From HK1 sp965202875 (GTDB lineage: Bacteria > Pseudomonadota > Gammaproteobacteria > HK1), in assembly GCA_965202875.1 (NCBI GenBank), contig OZ241870.1, positions 2,542,001-2,606,000 of the forward strand: 64,000 nucleotides of DNA, given 5' to 3'. The translations under genes were made by a program, and so were the position numbers. Each line of letters opens with the position of its first letter. Positions within the stretch are counted from its first letter, which is position 1. Under the pieces are notes generated by a model, which was not told where the DNA came from, ran no database searches, and was given only the letters and a program-made list of their open reading frames with translations. Below are positions 15,001 through 27,580 of the stretch, piece after piece.

Positions 15001-18000
15001 GTCAGCAACGCCACCGTGAACGTCGCCGTGCCCCCCGCCTCCGTCGCCTGACCCGACACCTCACCTATGGCCAGCCCGTACTCGTTGTCGCGGTTGCGCG
15101 CGTACACCGTCAGGGCGGAGACCCCTTGGTAGAAGAAATCCCGCGTTCGGAGAGCGGCGGCGCCCGTCAGGTTGACGGTCAGGGTCACGGTGTAGTCCTG
15201 GCCGCCGTCGGCCGCGGGCGGCGAATCGTCCACCCCGGTCAGCGTCACCGTCTGCGCCTCGTCCCAGTCCGAAGGCGTGAAGGTCAGGACCGACGGCGAC
15301 ACCGTGCCCTCGTCCGTGTCCGAGCTCCGCACGCGGAGCACCACGTTCCCCGTCGGCTTGCTGTCCAGCTCCACCGTGAACGTCGCCGTCCCGCCCGACT
15401 CCGTCGTCACCAGCCGGCGCTCAGACCCAGGCCAGGACCGAGTCACCGGCGAGACCGAGATCCCCGCCGTGTCGTCGTCCGTCAGGGTCAGGACCCCGTG
15501 CGGATCCGCCACGCCGTTGCCGCCTGCCGCCGTCCCCGAGACCCTCACCTGCATGTTCCCCGGCGAATACACGTCGTTGCCGTTCGCCGTCACCGTCACC
15601 AGGCCCGTGCTCGTCGTGTGCCCCGCCCTGATGGTCAGGGTCCTCGCCGTGCTCAACGTGAAGTCCGCCGCTGCGGCCACGGTCACCGTCACCGCCTCGC
15701 TCGATGGGTGCGAGAGCGTCGCCGTCACCACCGAGACCCCGCCCGTCTCCGTAATCGAGCTCGGCGTGAGCACCAGCGCCCCCGTCGGCACCTCGTCGTC
15801 CTCCACCAGGGTCAGGGTCACGTTCGGCGGATCCGCCACGCCGTTGCCGCCCGTCGCCGTGCCGGACACCCTCACCGCCTTGTCCAGCGGCGAGTGCACC
15901 GCGTTGCTGTACGCGGTCACCGTCACCGTGCCGGTGCTCGCCGTCGAGCCCGCCGCGATGGTCAGGGTCGTGCCCACCTGGGCGAAGTCCGCCGCGACCG
16001 CGCCGGTCCCCGCCGACGCCGCAACCGTCACCGTCACCGCCTCGCTCGACGCCCTCGACAACCTCACCGTCACCGTCGACCTCCCGCCCGTCTCCGAGAT
16101 CGACGCGGGCGACAGCAACAGCGACACCAGCGGCAGGTCATCGGCGCTCTCAAGGGTCAGGGCCGCGCCGGTCACCGCCCCCGCCCCCTGCCCGTTGGCC
16201 AGGGTCGCCGTCACCGTCCCCGAACGCACGGCCGAGCCCTGGTGGACGTCGTCGCGCACGGCCGTCACCAGCACCGTGTCCGTGGCCGCCGTCGTCGAGC
16301 CCGCCGCGATCACGATGGTCGCGTCCGAACCCACCGTGTAGAGCCCCGCCACCGCCGTCACCGTCACCGTCGAGGGCTCCGACGACGGGTGCGACAGCGC
16401 CGCCGTCACCGTCGACACCCCGCCGTTCTCCGACACCGACGACGGGGACAGCGACAGGGTCACCGCCGGCGGGCCGTCGTCGTCGGTGGTGCTCACCGAC
16501 ACGTCCACGACCGGGAGACCGTCGTAGCTCGTGTCCCCGCTCGACGGGTCGAGACGCACGTTCCAGGTCACCGTCCCGTCGTCGACCGGGTCCTGCACCC
16601 CCGTCACCGTCACCGTCTGCGCCGTGCTCCAGGCCGCCGCGGCGAAGGTCAGGGTCGTCGAGGCCGCCGGCGCCCCACCGCCCACCGACACCAGCCCCTC
16701 GCCCTCGTCCCGGCTCGTCACCGACACCGTCACCGCCTCCGCCGGCTGCGTCCGCAGCGCCACCGTGAACGTCGCCGTCCCCCCCGCCTCCGTCGCCTGA
16801 CCCGTCACCGAGCCCACGTCCAGCCCGAACTCGTTGTCCGCGTTGACCGCGTACACCGTGAGCGCCGAGAGCGCGTCGTAGCTGGAATCCGCGGTGTTCG
16901 CCGTATCCACCGTCAGGGTGACGGTGTAGCCCTGGCTGCCGTCGGCCGCGGGCGGCGAGTCGTCCTCCCCGGTCAGGGTCACCGTCTGCGCCGTGCTCCA
17001 GTTGGTGGTCGTGAAGGTGAGCGTCGCCGGCCCCACCGTGCCCTCGTCCGTGTCCGAGCTCGCGACGTCGAGCTCCACGTCGCCCGTCGGCTCGCTGTCC
17101 AACCGCACGGTGAACGTCGCCGTCCCCCCCGACTCCGTGGTCCGCAGCCGGCTCGTCGTCGAGGTCGCCGGCGACACCGAGACCCCCGCCGTGTCGTCGT
17201 CGGCCAGGGTCAGGGTGACGTCCGGCGGGTCCACGACGCTGTTGCCGCCCGCCGACGCGCCCGAGACGGTCACCGACTTGTCCGCCGCGTCCACGTCGTT
17301 GCCGTTCGCGGTCACCGTCACCAAGCCCGCGCTCGTCGTCGCCCCCGCCGCGAGGGTCAGGGTCGTCGCCGCGCTCAGGGCGAAGTCGTCCACGACCGCT
17401 CCGGACCCCGCCGCCGCGGCCACGGTCACCGTCACCGCCTCGCTCGACGGGCCGGAGAGGGTCGCCGTCACCGTCGAGACCCCGCCCGTCTCCGTAATCG
17501 ACGAGGGCGTGAGCACCAGCGCCACCGTCGGCAGGGTCTCGTCGTCCGTCAGGGTCAGGGTCGCGTCCGGCGGGTCCGCGACGCCGTGGCCCCCCGCCGA
17601 CGTGCCGGAGACGGTCATCGACTTGTTCGGCGAGTGCACCGCGTTGCCGTTCGCGGTCACCGTCACCGTGCCCGCGCTCGTCGTCGCCCCCGCCGCGATG
17701 GTCAGCTTCGTCGCCGTGCTCAGGGCGAAGTCGTCCACGACCGCACCGGCCCCCGCCGCCGCGGCCACCGTCACCGTCACCGCCTCGCTCGACGCACCCG
17801 ACAACGTCGCCGTCACCGTCGACACCCCGCCTGTCTCCGTAATCGAGCTTGGCGTGAGCACCAGCGCCACCGTCGGCAACGTGTCGTCCGCCAGCGTCAG
17901 GATCACGTTCGACGGATCCGCCACGCCGTTGCCGCCCGAAGCCGTCCCCGAGACCGTCACCTCCTTGTGCTGCGGCGAATACACGTCGTCGCCGTTCGCC

Positions 18001-21000
18001 GCCACCGTCACCGCGCCCGTGCTCGTCGTCGCCCCCGCCGCGATGGTCAGCTTCGTCGTGCTCGACAGGGCGAAGTCGTCCACGACCGCCCCGGACCCCG
18101 CCGCGGCGGCCACCGTCACCGTCACCGCCTCGCTCGACGGTCCGGAGAGGGTCGCGGTCACTGTCGAAACGCCGCCCGTCTCCGAGACCGACGAGGGCAT
18201 GAGCACCAGCGCCGCCGTCGGCAACGTCTCGTCATCGGTCAGCGTCAGCGTCGCCCCCGTCACCGCCATCACCGTCGAGTCCGCCGCGGCCCGGTCGTTG
18301 GCGACCGTCGCCGTCACCGTCGGCGTGCGGTCCGGCTCGTCCGTGGTGTTGTCCACCGCCGCCACCGTCGCGGTGTCGGAAGCGTTCGTCGTCGCGCCCG
18401 CCGCGATGACGATCGTCGCGTCCGCGCCCACCGTGTAGACCCAGGAGACCGGCACGACCGTCACCGTCGTCGCCGCACCGGAGGGATGCGAGAGGGTTGC
18501 CGTCACCGTCGAGATGCCGCCGTTCTCCGACACCGACGCCGGGTTCAGCGACAGCACCACCCCCGGCGGATCGTCGTCGTCGGTGGTGCTCACCGACACG
18601 TCCTCGAGGTCGTTGTAGTTGGCGTCGCCGCTCGACGGGTCGAGGCGCACGTTCCAGGTCACCGTGCCGTCGTCGACCGTGTCCTGCACCCCGGTCACCG
18701 TCACCGTCTGCGCCGTGTTCCAGGCCGAAGGCGCGAAGGTCAGCGACGACGGCGCCACCGTCCCCTCGCCCCCGTCCCGGCTCGACACCGTCACCGTCAC
18801 CGCCGCCGAGGGCTGCGTCCACAACGCCACCGTGAACGTCGCCGTGCCCCCCGCCTCCGTCGCCTGACCCGACACCTCACCTATGGCCAGCCCGGAATCG
18901 TTGTCGCGGTTGCGCGCGTACACCGTCGGCGCGGAGAGCGTGTCGTACTTTGCGTCCGCGGTCCTCCCCCGGTCCACCCGCAGGCCCACGGTGTAGCTTT
19001 GGCTGCCGTCGGCCACGGGCGGCGAATCATCCACCCCGGTCAGGGTCACCGTCTGCGCATCGCTCCAGTCCGAAGGCGTGAAGGTCAGGCGCCACGGCGA
19101 CACCCTGCCCTCGTCCCTGTCCCTACTCCACACGCTGAGCCCTACATCGTCCGTCGGCTCGCTGCCCAGCTTCACCGTGAACGTGTCCGTCCCACCCGAC
19201 TCCGTCGTCACCAGCCGGCTCGTCGTCGAGGTCGTCGGCGAGACCGTAATCCCCGCCGTGTCGTCGTCCGTCAGGGTCAGGGTCACGTTCGGCGGGTTTG
19301 CGACCCAGTTGTTCGGCATCCAGCCCCGGACCGACACCGACTTGTCCGGCGCATCCACGTCGTCGCCGTTCGCGGTTACCGTCACCAGGCCCGTGCTGGT
19401 CGTGACCCCCGCCGCGATGGTCAGGGTCCTCGCCGTGCTCAGGGCGAAGTCCCCCGACACCGTGCCGATTCCCGGTATCGCGGACACCCATATCTTCACC
19501 ACCCCATAGCTCGACGGGTTCGAGAGCGTCGCCGTCACCGTCGAAACCCCGCCCGTCTCCGTAATCGAGGCCGGCGTGAGCACCAGCGCCACCGTCGCCG
19601 TGTCGTCGTCCCTCAGGGTCAGGGTCACGTTCGGCGGATCCGCCACGCCGTTGCCGCCCGAAGCCGTGCCGGACACCGTCACCGTCTTGTCCAGCGCGTC
19701 CACGTCGTTGCCGTTCGCCGTCACCGTCACCGTGCCCGTGCTGGTCGTGGCCCCCGCCGCGATGGTCAGCGTATTCGCCGTGCTCAGGCTGAAGTCCCCC
19801 GCCACCGCGCTCAACGACGCCGTCGCCGAGACCGTCACCGTCACCGCCTCGCTCGACGGGTGCGAGAGCCGCGCCGTCACCGTCGACACCCCGCCCGTCT
19901 CCGTAATCGAACGCGGCGTGAGCACCAGCGACACCTTCGCATCGTCGTCCGTCAGGGTCAGGGTCACGTCCGGCGGGTGCACCACACCGCTCCCCCAAGC
20001 CCTCCCCAAGACCGTCACCTCCTTGTCCGGCGCAGCCACGCGGTTGCCGTTCGCGGTCACCGTCACCGTGCCCGTGCTGGTCGTGGCCCCCGCCGCGATG
20101 GTCAGATCATTCGCCGCGCTCACGCTGTAGTCCTCCTCGAACGGGTCCGCCAGAACCCTCACCGTCACCGCCCCGCTCGACTTGCCCGACAACGTCGCCG
20201 TCACCGTCGACACCCCGCCCTCCTCCGTAATCGAATCCGGCGTGAGCACCAGCGCCACCGTCGGATGCGTCTCGTCGTTCGTCAGGGTCAGGCGCGCGCC
20301 TTTCACGCCCCGCGTGCTGCCGCCCGTCACCGTCCCCGAGACGTACACCCACTTGTCCCACGAATGCACGTCGTTACCGTTCGCCGTCACCGTCACCGTG
20401 CCCGTGCTGGTCGTGGCCCCCGCCGCGATGGTCAGCGTATTCGCCGCGCTCAGGCTGAAGTCCCCCGACGTCGCGCCCCAATTGGTCCGCGCCGTCGCCG
20501 AAACCGTGACCGTCACCGCCTCGCTCGCCGGGTGCAAGAGCCTCGCCGTCACCGTCGACACCCCGCCCTCCTCCGTAATCGAACGCGGCGTGAGCACCAG
20601 CGTCACATCGTCGTCCGCCAGGGTCAGGGTCACGTTCGGCGGGCTCACCACACCATTGCCCCCCGAAGCCGTCCCCGAGACCGTCACCTCCTTGTCCCGC
20701 CCCCAATACACGTCGTCGCCGTTCGCCGTCACCGTCACCAAGCCCGTGCTCGTCGTCGCCCCCGCCGCAATGGTCAGCGTCTTCGCCGCGCTCAGGACGA
20801 AGTCCCCCGACACCGCACCGCGTCCCGCCGACGCCGCAACCGTCACCGTCACCGCCTCGCTCGACGGGTTCGTGAGCCTCGCCGTCACCGTCGAGACCCC
20901 GCCCGTCTCCGTAATCGACGTGTCGGAGAGCGCCAGCGCCACCGTCGGCAAGTCGTCGTCGTCCGCCAGGTCCAGGATCTTGTCCTGCGGATCCGCCACC

Positions 21001-24000
21001 CCGTTGCCGCCCGCCGCCGTCCCCGAGACCGACACCGACTTGCCCAGCGAATCCACGTCGTCGCCGTTCGCGGTCACCGTCACCGTGCCCGTGCTGGTCG
21101 TGGCCCCCGCCGCGATGGTCAGCGTCTTCGCCGCGCTCAGGCTGAAGTCACCCGCCACCGCCCACAACGACGCCGTCGCCGACACGGTCACCGTCACCGC
21201 CTCGCTCGACGGGCCGGACAAGGTCGCGGTCACCGTCGAGACCCCGCCCGTCTCCGATATCAACGTGTCGGAGAGCGCCAGCGCCACCGTCGGCAGGGCG
21301 TCGTCGTCCTCCAGGGTCAGGGTCACGTTCGGCGGATCCGCCACGCCGTTGCCGCTCGCCGCCGTCCCCGAGACCGTCACCGACTTGTCCGGCGAATCCA
21401 CGTCGTTGTCGTTCGCCGTCACCGTCACCAGGCCCGTGCTCGTCGTCGAGCCCGCCGCAATGGTCAGCGTCTTCGCCGTGCTCAGGGCGAAGTCCCCCGA
21501 CACCGCGCCGCGTCCCGCCGCCGCGGCCACCGTCACCGTCACCGCCTCGCTCCACGCATTCGACAACGCCGCCGTCACCACCGACCGCCCGCCCGCCTCC
21601 GAGATCGACGAGTTGGAGAGCAACAGCTCCACCGTCGTCGTGTCGTCGTCCGCCAGGTCCAGGGCCGCGCCCGTCACCGCCCCCGCCCCCTGGCCGTTGG
21701 TCAGGACCGCCGTCACCGTCGCGCTCCGCCCCGCGCTCCCCTGGAGGATGCCGTCGTCCACCGCCGTCACCAGCACCGTGTCGGAGGCGGCCGTGGTGGC
21801 GCCCGCCGCGATCACGATGGTCGCGTCCGCACCCACGGTGTAGAGACCCGAAGCCGCCGCCACCGTCACCGTCGAGGGCTCCGAGGACGGGTGCGAGAGC
21901 ACCGCCGTCACCGTCGACACCCCGCCGTTCTCCGACACCGACGCCGGGGCCAGCGACAGCGTCGCGGTCGGCGCCGCGTCGTCGTCCGTCAGCGTCAGCG
22001 ACGCCCCCGTCACCGCCATGGTCGTCGAGTCCGCCGCGGCCCGGTCGTTGGCCACCGTCGCCGTCACCGTCGGCGTGCGGTCCGGCTCGTCCGTCGGGTT
22101 GTCCACGGCCGCCACCGTTGCGGTGTCGGAGGCGTTCGCCGTCGCGCCCGCCGCAATCACGATGGTCGCGTCCGCACCCGCCGTGTAGGCCCCGGCGACC
22201 GGCACGACCGTCACCGTCGTCGCCGCATCCGAGGGGTGCGAGAGCCGCGCAGTCACCGTCGACACGTTGCCCGCACCGCTCTCCGCGACGCTCGTCGGGT
22301 TCAGCGACAGCTCCACCCCTGGCGGACCGTCGTCGTCGGTCGTGCTCACCGACACGTCCGTGTACGCCGCGCCGGCGTAGTCCGCGTCGCCGCTCGACGG
22401 GTCGAGCCGCACCACCCAGGCCACCGTGCCGTCGTCGACCGGGTCCTGCACCCCGGTCACCGTCACCGTCTGCGCCGTGCTCCAGGCCGAAGGCGCGAAG
22501 GTCAGCGACGACGGCGCCACCGTCCCCTCGCTCCCGTCCCGGCCCGACACCGACACCGTCACCGCCGCCGAGGGCTGCGTCGGCAACGCCACCGGGAACG
22601 TCGCCTTCCCCCCCGCCTCCGTCGCCTGGCCGCTCACCTCACCCACGTCCAGCCGCTCATAATCGTTGTCGTGGTTGCTCGCGTACACGATGAGCGCGGA
22701 GAGCGTGCCGTACCTTGCGTCCGCGGTGCCCGCCCGGTTCACCGTCAGGATCACGATGTAGCTCTGGCTGCCGTCGATCACGGGCGGCGAATCATCCACC
22801 CCGGTCAGGGTCACCGTCTGCGCATCGCTCCAGTCCGAAGGCGTGAAGGTCAGGACCGACGGCGACACCGTGCCCACGTCCGTGTCCGAGCTCCGCACGC
22901 GGAGCACCACGTTCCCCGTCGGCTTGCTGTCCAGCTTCACCGTGAACGTCGCGGTCCCGCCCGACTCCGTCGTCCGCAGCCGGCTCGCCGTCGAGGTCGC
23001 CGGCGAGACCGAGATCCCCGCGTCGTCGTCCGTCAGGGTCAGGGCGGCGCCGGTCACCGCCCCCGCCCCCTGGCCGTTGGTCAGGGTCGCCGTCACCGTC
23101 GCGCTCCGCCCGGCCGAGCCCTGGTGGACGTCGTCGTCCACGGCCGTCACCAGCACCGTGTCGGAGGCGGCCGTGGTGGCGCCCGCCGCGATCACGATGG
23201 TCGCGTCCGAACCCACGGTGTAGGCCCCGGAGACCGCCGCCACCGTCACCGTCGAGGGCTCCGAGGACGGGTGCGAGAGCACCGCCGTCACCGTCGACAC
23301 CCCGCCGTTCTCCGACACCGACGCCGGGGCCAGCGACAGCGTCGCGGTCGGCGCCGCGTCGTCGTCCGTCAGCGTCAGCGACGCCCCCGTCACCGCCATG
23401 GTCGTCGAGTCCGCCGCGGCCCGGTCGTTCGTGACCGTCGCGGTCACCGTCACCGACTTGTCCGGCGCGTCCGTCGCGTCGTCCGTCACCGTCACCGTCA
23501 CCAGCGCCGTGTCCGTACCCGTCGTCGCGCCCGCCGCGATCACGATGGTCGCGGCCGCGCCGGCGCCCACCGTGTAGGCCCCGGCGACCGGCGCCACCGT
23601 CAGCGTCGTCGCCGCATCCGAGGGGTGCGAGAGCCGCGCCGTCACCGTCGCCGTCCCGCCGTTCTCCGACACCGACGGCGGGTTCAGCGACAGCACCACC
23701 CCCGGCGGGCCGTCGTCGTCGGTCGTCGTCACGTCCACGTCCGTGTCCGGGAGGCCGTCGTAGCCGGCGTCGCCGCTCGACGGGTCGAGCCGCACCTGCC
23801 AGGTCACCGTGCCGTCGTCGATGACGTCCTGCACCCCGGTCACCGTCACGAGCCGCCGCGAGTACGGGGCCGAAGACGCGGAGAACGTGAGTGTGGACGG
23901 CGATACCTCCCCCTCGCCCCCGTCCCGGCTCGACACCGTCACCGTCACCGCCTCGCGCGACGTGCGGTTGAGCGCCACCGGGAACGTTGCCGTCCCCCCC

Positions 24001-27000
24001 GCCTCCGTCGCCTGGCCGCTCACCTCACCCACGTCCAGCCCGACCTCGTCGTCGAGGTTGGCCGCGTAGACGGTGACCGGGGAGAGCGTGCCGTACTTCG
24101 CGTCCGCGGTGCTCGCCCGGACCACCCCCAGGGTCACGGTGTACCTTTGCCTGCCGTCGGCCGCGGAATCATCCACCCCGGTGAGGATCACCGTCTGCGC
24201 CGTGCTCCAGTTCCCTTGATGGAAGGTCAGGGTCTGGGGCCAAGACGACGACACCCGGCCCTCGAATGTGTTCTCACTCCCCATGGAGAGCGCCACAGCG
24301 CCCGTCGGCTCGCTGTCCAGCTTCACCGCGAACGTCGCCGTCCCGCCCGACTCCGTCGTCACCAGCCGGCTCGTCGGCGAGGTCGCCGGCGAGGTCGAGA
24401 TCCCCGCCGTGTCGTCGTCCGTCAGGGTCAGGGTCACGTCCGGTGGATCCGCTACGCCGTTGCCGCCCGTCGCCGTGCCGGACACCGTCACCGACTTGTC
24501 CGGCCCATCCACGTCGTTGCCGTTCGCGGTCACGGTCACCGTGCCCGTGCTCGCCGTCGCACCCGCCGCGAGGGTCAGGGTCCTCGCCGTGCTCAACGTG
24601 AAGTCCCCCGACCACGCGCCCGTCGAGGCCACCGGGGCGGCCCAAACCGAAACCGTCACCGCCTCGCTCGACGGGCCGGACAAGGTCGCGGTCACCGTCG
24701 AGACCCCACCCGTCTCCGTAATCGAGGTCGGCGTGAGCACCAGCGCCACCGTCCGCAAGTCGTCGTCCTCCAGCGTCAGCGTCACGTTCGGCGGGTTCTT
24801 CACCGTGTTCGGCGGCGCGGCGTTGCCCCCCGGGACCGTGCCCGAGACCGTCACCGACTTGTTCGGCGAACCCACGTCGTTGCCGTTCGCCGTCACCGTC
24901 ACCAGGCCCGTGCTCGTCGCCGAGCCCGCCGCAATGGTCAGGGTCGTCGCCGCGCTCAGGGTGAAGTCCGCCGCGACCGCCCCGGTCCCCGCCGACGCCG
25001 CAACCGTCACCTTCACCGCCTTGCTCGACACTCCCGACAAGGTCGCGGTCACCGTCGAGACCCCGCCCGTCTCCGTAATCGAGGTCGGCGTGAGCACCAG
25101 CGCCACCGTCCGCAAGTCGTCGTCCTCCAGCGTCAGCGTCACGTTCGGCGGGTTCGCCACCCCGTTGCCGCCCGCCGCGGTTCCCGAAACCGTCACCCGC
25201 TTGAGGTGCGAAACCATGTCGTTGCCGTTCGCCGTCACCGTCACCAAGCCCGTGCTCGTCGTCGAACCCGCCGCAATGGTCAGGGTCGTCGCGCTCGACA
25301 GGGCGAAGTCCCCCGACACCGCCCCCGACGACGCCACCGCTGTCGCCGCAACCGTCACCGTCACCGCCTCGCTCGACGGGTGCGAGAGCCGCGCCGTCAC
25401 CGTCGACACCCCGCCCGTCTCCGAAATCGGCCTGTCGGAGAGCGCCAGCGCCACCGTCGGCAGCGTCTCGTCGTCCTCCAGGGTCAGGGTCATGGTCGGC
25501 GGATCCGCCACGCCGTTGCCGCCCGCCGCCGTCCCCGAGACCGTCACCAACTTGTTCCCCGAATACACGTCGTCGCCGTTCGCGGTCACCGTCACCAGGC
25601 CCGTGCTCGTCGTCGCCCCCGCCGCAATGGTCAGCGTCTTCGCCGCGCTCAGGGCGAAGTCCCCCGCCACCGCACGGTGTCCCGCCGACGCCGCAACCGT
25701 CACCGTCACCGCCTCGCTCGACGGGCCGGACAAGGTCGCGGTCACCGTCGAGACCCCGCCCGTCTCCGAAATCCTGCTAATCCCGAAAACCCCGATCGGC
25801 CTGAGCACCAGCGACAGCCCATCGTCGTCCTCCAGGGTCAGGGTCAGGGTCAGACGGGTCGTCCTTGAGCTCGGGTCGGACGGAGACGGATGCGCGAAAG
25901 GAATTGGGCCGCCCATCCAGCCCTGGACCGTCACCGACTTGTCCGGCGCATCCACGTCGTTGCCGTTCGCGGTCACCGTCACCGTGCCGGTGCTCGCCGT
26001 CGCCCCGGCCGCGATGGTCAGGGTCGTGCCCGACTGGGTGAAGTCCCCCGACACCGCGCCGGCTCCCGGCCTCGCGGACACCCACACCGTCACCGCCCCT
26101 CTCAACGCACCCGACAACGTCGCCGTCACCGTCGACACCCCGCCCGACTGCGAAATCACACTCGGCGTGAGCGCCAGCGCCACCGTCGGCCGGGCGTCGT
26201 CGTCCTCCAGGGTCAGGGTCACGTTCGGCGGATCCGCCACGCCGTTGCCGCCCGCCGCCGTCCCCGAGACCGTCACACGCGTGTGCGAATACGCGTCGTT
26301 GCCGTTCGCCGTCACCGTCACCAAGCCCGTGCTCGTCGTCGCCCCCGCCCTGATGGTCAGGGTCCTCGCCGTGCTCAGGCTGAAGTCACCCGCCACCGCA
26401 CCGCGTCCCGCCGACGCCGCAACCGTCACCGTCACCGCCTCGATCGACGGAGGCGAGAGCGTCGCGGTCACCGTCGAGACCCCGCCCGTCTCCGAGATCG
26501 ATCCCGGCGTGAGCACCAGCGACAGCCCATCGTCGTCCTCCAGGGTCAGGGTCACGTACGGCGGGTTCGCGACGTTGTTGCCGCCCGCCACCGTCCCCGA
26601 GACCGCCACCTCCTTGTCCGGCGCATCCACGTCGTTGCCGTTCGCCGTCACCGTCACCAGGCCCGTGCTCGTCGTCGCCCCCGCCGCGAGGGTCAGGGTC
26701 CTCGCCGTGCTCAGGGCGAAGTCCCCCGACACCGCACCGCGTCCCGCCGACGCCGCAACCGTCACCGTCACCGCCTCGATCGACAGACGCGAGAGCGTCG
26801 CCGTCACCACCGAGACCCCGCCCGTCTCCGAAATCCATCTCGGCCAGAGCGCCAGCGCCACCGTCGGCGGGGTCTCGTCGTCCTCCAGGGTCAGGGTCAG
26901 GTACCGCGGGTTCGCGACACCGTTGCCCCCCGCCGCCGTGCCCGAGACCGTCACCCACTTGTTGCTCCGCCAAGCCACGTCGTTGCCGTTCGCCGTCACC

Positions 27001-27580
27001 GTCACCAGGCCCGTGCTCGTCGTCGAGCCCGCCGCAATGGTCAGGGTCGTCGCCGCGCTCAGGGTGAAGTCGTCCACGACCGCGCCCGTCGAGGCCACCG
27101 CCGCCGCGGCCACGGTCACCGTCACCGCCTCGCTCGACGGGCCGGACAAGGTCGCGGTCACCGTCGAGACCCCGCTCGACTCCGTAATCGGCGTGTCGGA
27201 GAGCGCCAGCGCCACCGTCGGCAAGGCATCGTCGTCCTCCAGGGTCAGGGTCAGCGTGGCCCCCCAGGGGCGCCCCCACCACAGGTGCGTCAAGGTCCTG
27301 CCACGCACCGTCACCGACTTGTCCGGCGCATCCACGTCGTTGCCGTTCGCCGTCACCGTCACCAGGCCCGTGCTCGTCGTCGCCCCCGCCGCGATGATCA
27401 GGGTCCTTCCCGACTGCGTGAAGTCCCCCGACCACGCGCCCGTCAAGGCCACCGGGGCGGCCCAAACCGAAACCGTCACCGCCTCGCTCGACGGGCCGGA
27501 CAAGGTCGCGGTCACCGTCGAGACCCCGCCCGACTCCGAAATCGAGCTCGGCGTGAGCACCAGCGAGGCCGTGGGCGGGC
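1..27580 (-). repeat. Two-level coding repeat array in the giant gene
   Basis: The basic unit is ~342-351 bp (one Calx-beta-like domain), recognisable on the plus strand by the reverse complement of the codons for DKSVTVSG followed ~30 nt later by those for VTVTAN. Blocks of two to nine such units are separated by cassettes holding the WSTAQTVTVTG domain. The WSTAQ anchors lie near 640, 980, 4780, 6520, 6890, 9650, 10020, 12790, 13170, 14880, 15250, 16610, 16980, 18700, 19050, 22460, 22810, 23840 (diverged) and 24190. All but the 4780 copy come as pairs ~350-370 bp apart. The unit count between cassettes is uneven, as expected from repeat expansion and loss. Many units differ at only a few bases. 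Confidence 0.85.

Noticed and set aside
8229..25868. Plus-strand open frame of 5,879 codons, rich in Arg and His
   Set aside because: It is the codon-register complement of the giant minus-strand gene; its Arg/His/Gly composition, lack of domains and lack of an RBS mark it as a shadow of biased codon use.
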